From assembly GCA_947846985.1 (NCBI GenBank), contig CANTUZ010000014.1:10461837-10525836 (forward strand): a DNA stretch of 64,000 nt, in the 5' to 3' direction. This DNA comes from Fratercula arctica (taxonomy: Eukaryota; Chordata; Aves; Charadriiformes; Alcidae). The notes beneath the pieces were generated by a model that did not search any database, was not told the DNA's origin, and saw only the letters and a program-made list of their open reading frames with translations. Of this stretch, positions 10,372-21,100 are shown piece by piece. Positions within the stretch are counted from its first letter, which is position 1. Each line of letters starts with the position of its first letter. A program made the position numbers and the translations under genes.

Positions 10372-10867
10372 GAGTTACCCAACAGCAGGCAGCGTTACAC
10401 TGAAAGGAGTCAATGGGACTAGTGCGTTTCCGGGGGAAAAAAAGGCTGGGATTTGGGTCTGCTGACCTTGATCTTATGCTCATTTTGGCTTGAGGTGTTT
10501 ATCTCACTTTCCTTCAGGCCACTCAGGTGCAGCTGGGTCATCTTGGCTTTGGGCTCCACCTGAAGCAGATCAGGGCTTTAAAACACCCCCTTTAAAACAC
10601 TGATTTGAGGCTGGATTAAGTGTTTGCCCCCCTTTTTTTTTTCTTTTTTTGCAGGTATTTGGGGCCGCGCAACCTGCTGCTGTAGACGTCCATCGTAGCT
10701 CAGTGCTGGTTTTCCTTCTGCGCTTGCAGGAACTCAACCCGAGAGGCCGGTTGGTGCCTCCTGGGGCGCGAAAACCTCCGCCAGGACTATTTACAAGAAG
10801 CGCGTGAGCTGGTGTGCGTTGTGTGCGCGGCAGCTCTCCCCTCCCATCGGTCCCCGCGTGGTTTCGC

Positions 10868-10925
10868 CTACTGCATGGGGTAGACGGGGGCTTCCACTTC
10901 CATCCGCATGAGGTTGGAGGCGCGG
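10868..10925 (-). CDS. FCGBP: Candidate alternative last coding exon of gene B
   Basis: The acceptor is CGTCTCTTTCAG before 10925. Joined to exon 11 (ending in phase 2 at 12322), it reads in frame C-RASNLMRMEVEAPVYPMQ and stops at TAG (10868-10870). The AATAAA at 10366-10371 would end this transcript. It competes with, or follows, the small exon at 12117-12149, which carries its own stop. Frame agreement and the poly(A) signal favour a real exon, but no homology was recognised. Confidence 0.45.
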
Positions 10926-12116
10926 CTGAAAGAGACGAAACGCAGGCAGCCGTCATGGTCCCCCCTCTTTGAAGAGGAACCAACAGCCCGTCCATCATCA
11001 CGGGGAAGGAGAAAGTTGCATCTTCCCCCTTCCCAAATGGTGAGTTTTGTTCGATACAACCATCTTTTTTGGGGGGGCAGATCCTCTATCTGCACGTGGG
11101 ATTAACGTTCAAAAGGTTTCCAAGCCTTAACGGCGTTGTTGGCTTTCATCTTCCATGTCATGGGTGGCGCCGGAAAATGGCAGTTCCCTCCCCCCCCCGC
11201 CACCCCGTCGTTGCAACCTTGTCCCCTCTCCCTCGGAGGCGGCAGCAGAGGGGAAGCCAAGGGTTCAATGGTTGCGGTAGGGCATGTCGGGGGAGGGGGG
11301 AGGGAGTTAGGGGGTGGCGTGGAGGGGGCCGTGCAGGACAGGCAGCGCGGTGCGGGGGCCGGGGAAGGCGGCAGAGGGAGGACAGGCCAGTGGGGGCATG
11401 AGGAGTGAGATGGGCGAGCAAGCAGAAGGTGGAGATGGGATAGTCCTTGGAGGGATCTTCATTGCCCCGTGGCGGTGGCTTTGGGGTTGCTCTGTGTTCA
11501 GTAAAATGGCTCTGTGTTGTGGAAAAATAGCTCTATATTGGGAAAAAATGGCTCTGTATTCGGCAGGATTGCCCTGTATTTGGGAAAATGGCCCTATATT
11601 TGGGAAAATCACTCTGTATTTTGCAAGGAGGCCCAATTTTCAGCAAGATCATTCTATAATGGGCAAAATCATCCTTTATTCAGTAAGACTGTTCTATATT
11701 CGGTTAAATCGATCTATATTCGGCAAAATCACTCTATATTTGCCTCTTTCCTCTCTGCTTCTCCCGAGGACAGACCCGAGCAGTGCAGCGAAGAAGAAAA
11801 CATCCCCTGAGACGCCAAAGGACTGTTTTTCATCTTGATCTTGGCTCAGTTTTTCTTTCTACGAAGAAAACTGTCCTGAGCATCACGGTTTTGGTCAATA
11901 CTGATTTTGTACAGGGTGTTCTACGTCGAAGCTAAGGGGCGTCTGCTCTTCATACACTTCTTTCTATGGCCAGTCCATGCTGAGGCACCGGAAACCCCCA
12001 ATTATTCAGCTAATTAATTAGGGAGGGTCAAACAAACTAAGTCTCATCCGATCACGGGGCTGCAGGAGCATTTGGAGTGTGAGATGTGACAGCAAAGGAG
12101 GAGAAGAGTCACTTAC
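10926..12116. other. Last intron of gene B, with a 30-bp repeat at 11470-11740
   Basis: The repeat unit resembles 'ttcggcaaaatcactctata'. A G-rich segment lies near 11280-11400. No other exon was supported. Confidence 0.6.
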
Positions 12117-12149
12117 CAGAGTAATTTCCTTGGGTTTGTGTGTCAGTCG
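12117..12149 (-). CDS. FCGBP: Gene B exon 12: 33-nt exon with an immediate stop
   Basis: The acceptor is CATCCACAG before 12149 and the donor is GTAAGT at 12116. In the phase set by exon 11 it reads (TG)C GAC TGA, giving a C-terminus ...AGCD and a stop at 12143-12145. The remainder would be 3' UTR, spliced on to 10925. Because it is 33 nt long and can be skipped in frame, it may act as a cassette exon choosing between two C-termini. Confidence 0.5.
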
Positions 12150-15100
12150 CTGTGGATGAAACCAAAGAAGATGGAGAAGTCCTTCCCGGATGCCACCTAG
12201 CCCAACCCACTGATGCCCCATGGGGGTTGTTCCCTACCCTCTTGCTTGCCCAGGCTTCAAAAAAAAAAAAAAAATCAACCCATGGTTTGGGAGGCAGGGG
12301 TTGTCTTTTGGGGTGACTCACCATCCCGCAAAATCCCTGGCTTTCCAGGCATCGACGACCTCTGCGATGCTCTTCACAGCCCGGCCATTGGGCAGCTTCA
12401 GGTCATCGCTGGCATCACCATTGAAGTTGCCGCAGGGAGCACAGAGCCGGTTGACCAAAGCGGCCCCCACGGTCACCGTTAGCTCCCCGCTGGGGCTGAA
12501 GAGCACATCCAGCCCCGATGTATGGGAGATGGTGATGTTCCCCGCCACCGCGCTCAAGGAAATGGCTTTGGACACCACAGCTGGAAGGCGGGTAAAAAGA
12601 CCGTTCACCTGCGGCAAAGAAAAATGCCAAAAATGGGTTAAAAAAAATCCCGGACTGCCCCGTAAGAAATAGTACAGCACAAAGATATCATTGGGCTTGA
12701 ACACCTACGGGTGTCTAGAGGAAGAGGAGATAAATCTGACCCAAATTGCATGTCTTTAATTTAATTAATCTTACTTGTCCTCAAGGGTTGCCCATGTGCC
12801 CTGCCCCGGCTTACCCACACCTCCATGTTGTTATTCACAGTGATAAAAGCTTCGCGGAAGAAGACGAAGATGGCCACGGCAGCCGGGACGTTGTCGTCTC
12901 GGCACTCGCTGACCTCCACCACCACCTTGAACCAGTTGGGTGACTGCTCGTTGCAAAGGGCGGCCACTTTGTAGGTGCCACTGGCGAGGAGCCTTCCCCC
13001 GGCCCCATCAAAGGTGGTCAAGGAGGCCCCCGGGGAGACCCGGCACTGGCCTTCCCGCTTGACGCACCGCTGCGCCCCGTCCTGCGTGGCGCAGACCTCC
13101 TTCGGGGAACACCGTATGTCCTCACAGACAAGTCCCCGGGATGGGTGGCAACTGCATTTCGTGGAGCAGTTGCTGGAGATGACGGTCTCACCCGCCTGGA
13201 AAGGAAAGGCTCGAAGGTTAATCCACACGAACACCATCTCCAAATTTTGGGGGCGTTTCCCACCTTCAAGGGGGGAAGAAATCCCAGAGAGAGAAAGAAA
13301 AACCTGAGGTGGATTTGGTGGAGGTTGTGCAACGCAATGAATTAATTGTCCTTTTTCCCGTGGTCTGTTGGAGCGAAATGCGCATTTTAGGATGTCATTG
13401 ATTGCATTATTTTGGACATCTCTCCTTAAAATGAAGTGGCAACCCAAAACCAGTTGCATTGACCAAGTGGGACAACCATTCGAAGATGGAATCCTCAAAT
13501 CCGTTACATCATCTAGACGAGATAACCCAAGTCATCAAGGATTGAGACCACAAACCAGTGGCATCGTCTAGTTGGGACAACCCACCCCATTGAAGATTGA
13601 GGCCACAAACCAGTTGCATCGATGAGATGGGACAAGCCACCCCATCAAAGACTGAATCCCCAAACCAGTTGCATCAACCAGATGGGACAACCTGCCCCAC
13701 AATGCTTCCTCCACGTGATTTCCACCAAAACCACCCAATGACAATGCCAACCACCCAATGATGGCCAACCTCACCTTGAAATACCGTCCCTGGTGCACGC
13801 AGCCACACTGCTCCAGGGACACACAAGCTTCTCCGTCGAAGAGGAACCCATCGTCGCACTGGCAGCCCTCGAAGCACGTCCAGCTGCACGGGGCTGGCAC
13901 GGAGAGGCTGGAGCAGGTGAAGTCGCAGGTACGGGTGCAGAGCTCGTAGTGGCTGTGGGGCGGGCAGGAGAGAGCTGGGGCGGGGAGGGGGGGAAGGGAG
14001 AAATAACATTATTACCCCCCAAAAAATCATGACTGTTTTTCCTGGATCCAATGGGGCATCCCTAGGGGTGACAGGATGGCACCTCTCATGGCTCCAAAAG
14101 ATGATAAAACAACCGAATCCTGCTTTTAACACCCAAGTTAAAGCATTTGCGTGTCATGAATCACCTCAAGGCAAAGCAGAGGGACACCCCTTTCCAACCC
14201 GTTTGACACAAATATTGATGTCTTGGAATTTCTTTCTTCTGGGGTGTTTTTGGTGGGAAATAGGTGATTGAAGCCCCGAAATGAGCTTTCTGGGGGAGGT
14301 TTAAAAATAATTTCTGTGCTCTTTGATAGATTTGGGGGGGGAGTTAAGCAAAAGGCAACCTCACGTCATTCGTATGTCTTCTTGGTCCAGACACCGAAGG
14401 CAAATTTGCCTCAAAAGCAGGGGGGGGGGAAAAAGCCATGATTGCAAAATTGGAGGGTTTTTCTGGGGGAAAATGTGGCTTTGGAGGAAAACAGGAGTTG
14501 AAGTGGCTCCATGGAGATATCCTGGAGCACTTACGGCAAAAAGTGGTTGTTCTCCAGCCGCCGATCTCGGCTCCGGCAGCTTGGCAAGCAGCGGCGTAGG
14601 CTTGGAGGCTGTGGCACAAGGCATCGCGGGCGCCGTCGGCAGCACAGACGTCGTGGAGGCAGTGGTTGAAATACTCCACCGGGCTCACCCGTGGGTGACA
14701 CGGCCCAAAAGGTCCCGCCGGGTCCCGGATGAGCCCGCAGGAGTTGCCGGCGCTGTAGGGAGCGGTGTCGGTGGCATCACACATGGGGCAGACCTTGCCG
14801 TTGCAGCCGTCGGTGCATGTTCCGTCTTCCATTGGCATCTTCCAGGAGGTGACGAATTCCTCGGTGCTCTGTGCCAGGGACCCGCCGGGCAGCTGGAAGT
14901 CGTCACTGGGGTCCCCATTGTAGTTGCCACCCAGTCCACACACGCGGCCCCGGTAGGCGTCGGGGATGGTGATGAGGAGGTAGGTGGCCACGTTGTAGAG
15001 GAGCCGGAGGCCGGCGACGGTCTGGAGGACAATGTTGTTCCCTTCTTGGCCAATCCGTATCTTCTTGTCCGCTGTCACCAGCGGCAGCGTGTAGCGCTCC

Positions 15101-18100
15101 CCGTCCACCTGGGATGGGCACGGAGGATGGGGAGGGGTTTGCATGCCCACAGGCAGCAGGGGATTGGGCATGCACACACGCACCGGGGGATATCGCACGC
15201 ACGTGTGCGCCGAGGGACGGAGACATCCCACCTTCTGGATCCGGGGATTTTTGCATGCACTGAAGGATCTTGCACACGTGTGTGCACTGAGGGATGGGGA
15301 CGCCCTGACTTACCCATGCGGGGATTTTACATGCACCGGCCGATTTTTGTGCACGCGCGTGTGTGCAGATTTTGCGCGGATGGCTGCCCCAAGGGATTTT
15401 GGTGCACGTGCGCGCCACAGACTTTGCCCACCTGGGTGCGGGTCCTCCCCTCCTGACTTACCATCACCTCCCACTTCCGTCCCCTCTCCATGCTGACCCT
15501 GTAGCCATGGATGGAGATGACCACCTTCTTCATCAGGGCCACGTTGCCCCGGCCGCCCACGTCGTGCTCCAGCAGCACTGAGAAGTTGGCCAGTCGCGGC
15601 TCCGGCTTGCAGAGCCGGGCCAGGACGTAGGTGCAGGAGCCCCGGAGATCGAAGGCTCGCCCGTCGAACGTCATGTAGTGTGGGTCGCCCGACACCACCA
15701 GCCGCCCGTAGCCAGCCGGGTAGCACCCCAGCACCCCATCCTCTACTCGACACTCCTCGTGGGCGCCGCAGAAGACCTCCTGGCACTCCACCACCCCCTT
15801 GGCTTTGCAACGGCATCTCTCCCGGCACGAGGCGTAGAAATCCTCCCCCTTCTTGTAGTAGCGGCCCCGGTGCTCACAGCCGCACTCGCCTGCCGGCACG
15901 CACTCGTCACCGCTGAGGACGAAGCCCTGGTCACAGAAGCAGCCTTCGATGCACAGCACCGACTCGCAGCCCTCGGGGACGGCTGGACCCCGACACGTGG
16001 CCGGGCAGCTGCTCCCACAGAGCTCGTAGTGCGAATGGCGGGGGCAGGAGGGACCTGCAAGAAGCAGAGGAGAAAAGATGAAGCCCCCGTTCTGGATTTG
16101 CAGCCTAAAGCAGCAGGGTGAATATTGCCATCGTGGTACCAAAGGGTTGGGGAGCAAACGAAGGAGGAACGTGGAGGGCGGAACGGATTTATTTTGCTCT
16201 CTTGCGTGAAGGAGGAACAAATTTGGCTTCAGAAATGAGTGGGAGGGAATTTTACCGCATCCATATTTGCATCGAAACTCATTGTTTGGTCTCGGGGCTG
16301 TAGAGAGAGAGGATCAAATTGTCTTTCTGGAAAGAAAGGCCAGGAACAGGGCAAGTAAATCCTATTATTCCATCAGCCCAAAGCCTAGGGTGCAAATCCA
16401 AGCAAATCTCGAGTGGCTGAGCATCTATATCGCTCTGGAGAGCAACAGGGACTTATTTTGTGTTCCCCTTCCTTGCATCAAGGAAGAATCCGGAGGGCAA
16501 CGGGGACTTATTTTGCACTGTTGCATGAAGGAAGGAATTAATTTTGCTTTGGAAATGAGTTGGAGGGAATTTCCCCACATCTAAACTCATCGTTTGCCCT
16601 CAGAGCTGTGGAGGGAAAGGATAAACTAAATGCATCGCAAGGAGATGTTGGAAACGGGGCAAATAAGCCCAGTTTTGGAAGCGTTTTGTGTTTCCGTTGG
16701 CTCTAAGTAAAGCCAAGAGTGGGCGGTTGGGCTCCAAACCTTATTTTTGTGGCCAAGCGCAGAGGAAAATCCCCTTCTGGCCCCACTCACCGCAGAAGGA
16801 CGGCGTCCTCCATGGCTCCACGCCGATGCCGTGGCTCTGGCACTCCGTCACGTAGGCAGCGATGGCTTTGCACAAGGTGGCCCGGTGGCCTTTGTAGTGG
16901 CAGGCATCAAAGGCGCAATCCTCGAGGAAGGGCATGGGATCGATGGCACGATGGCAAGCCCGGAAGGGCCCCCCAGCTCTGGCGATCACTCCACAATAGC
17001 CGTCACCGCGGTAGGGCTTTTTCTGCTCCTCGTTGCACACTGGGCAATCCCCCACGCAACCGGCCGAGCAGCCGGGGACGTCTCCCACCTTCCAGCTATC
17101 GGCCAACTGGATTTCATCCGCGGCCCGTTTGCCGTCACGGGTGATGAAGTCATCATCGGGGTCGCGGTTGGCGTTGCCGCAGAGGCCGCAGACCGCGCCG
17201 GCGTAGGCATCGGGGAGGATGACGCGGGCGTAGCTGTACCAGTCGAAGCTCACCCGCAAGCCGAAGGTGGTGCGGACGAAGCCATGGACGCCACTGTGGT
17301 AGAGCTCGAACTGGCCCTGCTGGGTGAACGGGAGCTCCACGAAGGCACCGTTGACCTGGGGGAGGTGGCGTTGGAGCGTCAGTGGTGGCACCGGGGTGGC
17401 AAATGGCTCACGCAAAATGCTCGAGATCTGGGTGTTTTTGCAAAAGCTTTTGCACAGGGGAGGATTTCCGGGCAAATTCAAATTAGTCGAGTTTGGGGCG
17501 TTTTTGGTAAACACTTTGCATGAGGAGAATTTCCAGAAAAAAATGCAAATTCCTTGAGATTTGGGTGTTTCTAAAAAGCCAAGAAGGATTCCCAGGCAAA
17601 TGCAAACTACTCAAGATCTGGGCGTTTCTGCAAAACCAATGAAAATCACTTGAGATCTGGGCATTTTTGCAAAATCATTTGCACAGGGAGGATTTCCGGG
17701 CAAATTCAAATCAGTCGAGTTTGGTGCATTTTTGGTAAATTCTTTGCATGAGGAGAATTTCCAGAAAAAGTGCAAATTCATTGAGTTTTGAGTGTTTCAA
17801 AAAACCCAAGAAATATCTCCAGGCAAATGCAAACTACTCAAGATTTAGGAGATTTTTTGCAAAATGCTTCGCACCGAGGGGATTTTTATGGTCAAATGCA
17901 AATCGCTGGAGATTTGGGCGTTGCACGAAACATTTTGCAGGGGAAGGATTTCCAGACAAATGCAAATTGCTCAAGACTTGGGTGTTTCTACAAAATCCTT
18001 TCGCATGAGGAGGATTTCCAGGCATAGGGTTCTACATTCAGTGGAAAATATCATCATTCAGAGAGAAAAATAAAGGGAAAGTTGTGGCTGGCCCTTTTGT

Positions 18101-21100
18101 GCAACGCTTTGGCTAAAACCAGGTGGGAATTGAACCGTTCCCAAATGAATTGAGTCAGTTTGCAGCTGTTGGGGAGAAAGGAAATATAAACTCAGAAAGC
18201 CACAGGGGAGCGCAAAAAAAAGAAAATTAAAAAAAAAAAAAAGGAAAAAAAAGGAAGCTGAAGACGTCAAGCAAAGTGGATGCTTTTGACTGTGGAAATC
18301 TTTTTGCTGTTATTCATGGCTATTTGTCACTCGCTTCGTTTGCCAGAGCGAAAATCGGCTGTTTCTGGCACACCGTAAACAAGTTGTAGGGTTGTTTCTT
18401 TTCTTTTCTTTTTTTTTTTTATTATTTTTTTTTTAATATGAACTTCTTCAAGAGTTTAAAAATAAGGCGTTTAAATCCAAACCAGCTGCTCGGGGCTCCC
18501 TCTGGAGACGGCAGACAGAAATTGATGCTTCCGCGGAAGTGTGCGTGAGTCAAAAAGAGGGAGATTTGCGGGAAAACATAGCAAATAAGCAGTTTAGAGG
18601 AAGGTCGCATGAGGTCCTTGGTGGCCACTTACCTTGACCTTGCGTGGGTGCTCCTGGCTCATGCTGATGACGTTGCCATAGACCTCCAACGTGACGGTTT
18701 TGGTGAAGGACACGGCTTTGCTGCCCCGGTTGTTGTTCTCCACCTTGACGGTGAAGGGGACCAGTTTGGGGTCCTGGGCACAGAGGGCTGCGAACTGGTA
18801 GATGCAGGTCCCTTGGAAGTCGTACCTCAACCCATCGAAGGTGGTGTAGTGAGGATCGCCCGTCCCGATGCAAGTGAAGTACTTGTTCGCCTGGCAGCTG
18901 GGGACGCCGTTGACCGTGACGCATTTCTCATGGGCTTTGCATCCAGCCTTCTTGCAAGCCACCTTGCCCCCCGCCTCGCATCGGCACCGGCTTTGGCAGC
19001 TCCCGTCCTCCCAAAACTCCTCCCGGACCTTGTAGGAGCGACCGTTGTGGTGGCAATTGCAGGTCTCCGCTGGGACGCACGCGTCATTGTGGAGGACGAA
19101 GCCCTCGTCGCACTGGCAGCTGGCCCTGCACGGCTGGTCGCAGGACACGGGGGCTTTGGGGTCGGCGCAGGTGGCAGGGCACGCTGTCCCACAGGCCTCA
19201 AAGTGGCTGTTTGTGGGGCATCTCTGAGCTGTGGGGATGATATTAGAGAAAATCTCAAAAAAAAAAAAAAAAAAAAAGGCAACACAAGGGAGGAACTAAG
19301 CACTTCCCTAGAGGGAGATCGGGCACCTACGTTGGCTTGGTTGACACCTACAAGTGATTCAGAGTCTCTGAGACACCCCGTAGGGGTGACCCTCAAGAAA
19401 ACCCCTGTGTAATTCTGTGTGTTATGGACACTTGAAGTCAGATAAGGTGCATTTTGGGGTGATTTGGCATGAAAAGAGCAACACAATCCTTCTCCAATGC
19501 CGGAGACGTTGGTTACGTTGATGCCTACAAGCATCAACTTGGCGGGGTGGGCAGCAACACTTAGGCACTCGCTGCCAGGTCCCCATGGAGATTCCCTTCT
19601 TTTTCCCCAAAAAAGCTTGTCCCCTCCCCCACCCAATCTGAGCTCACCACATCCTGCTGTGTCCTGCAGCGTCTCCTGGTCTCCACAATCATCCTGGCAG
19701 GAGGGATCTCGCCAGCTCTCAGCCCAAACCTCCACGCTGGCAGCCCGAGTGCCATCAGAAAGCGTCGTCTCGTCCTCGGTGTCCTCGTTGAAGTTGCCGC
19801 AGAGTCCACAGGTGGCCCCGAAATAGCTGCTGGGCACCACCACCATTACGGCCCAGTCGTCATCGTAGGCCACCTGCAGCCCAAAGTCCGTTTGCAGGAT
19901 GGTCCGACCTTCGTTTTGGGAGACCTGGATCTTCCCCGCTTCCAGGGTGACTGGTAGGCTGGTGAGTTTGTTGTTGACCTTGGGGGAGAGGAGGAGGAGG
20001 AGGATTAAATCCCAGCCCCCCAAAAGCATATAGATACAATCAGAAAGAGAAATTTCTTTCAGCAAGACACAAATTATCAGCATAAACTGGCAATTTTGCC
20101 CCGTGTGCTGTAGATAGGCAACAGGCTTCAGCAGGAGAAGATCCAAACCCAAATGTGTCATGGGACAATCATCTCCTTCAAATCCTGAGCGTAAAAATCT
20201 CATCTATATGAAGACCACTGAACTGCACATCTGGGAGAAACCACATTTAACTTGGCAAAAGAGACTTGTGTCTCCCCTAGACTCCTTTTTTGGGGGTAGA
20301 TCTCCATGGTTGGTGGACCCCGTGGATAAAGCCAACCTCACGGTGGAGCTGCAGCCTTAAAATTGCCTTTTTCTTGAGGCTAACCAAAAAATGAGCACAG
20401 TTTAATTGGAGACACCTCTGAGGACATCTCGAGTCAGGTACAAAACGCCCTCCCCTTTGCCATGTCTCGATCTGTTATGCAGAATTTGCCAAACCTCTGT
20501 GGTTTCAGTTGTTCTCCTCTTTTTTTTTTTTTTTTTTTTTTTTATTTCAACCTCACCCGCTACAATGTTTTATCCTCTTCCACAAAAGGCTTCATCCCGA
20601 GTAACGCTGCCATGACCTGGAAAAACCCACCTGGATTTTACCTCCCTCTCCTTTGTGGATGGAGATGTTGTAGGCGTACACGTAGACGTTGGTCAACCAC
20701 TCCTTAAAATCGCCTTCGCTCTTCTTCTCCTCCACCACGAAAGGCACCAGGGTGGGATCGTTGCCGCAATACTTGGCAATGGTGTAGGTGCAGCCGCCCC
20801 GGATGTCCACGGTCACCCCGTCGAAGGTGTGGTACTGCAGGGACTGCGACCCCATGCAGGTGCCCATGTAGTCGTGCACGCACACGGCCTCCCCCTTCTC
20901 CAGCTTGCACGTCTCCTTCGCACGGCATTTCACGAGCCGGCAGGGATCTGGAAGAAATCGTGCGGGATTATTTGGGGGGAGGGGGGCGGGGGTGACTTTG
21001 CCGACAGATGCGGCCTCGGGGACAGTGCCGGCGTCACCATGAACAGTCAACCAGCACCTCCAGATCTCTACTGGACTGAAGCAGGGATTTATCCCAGGTG

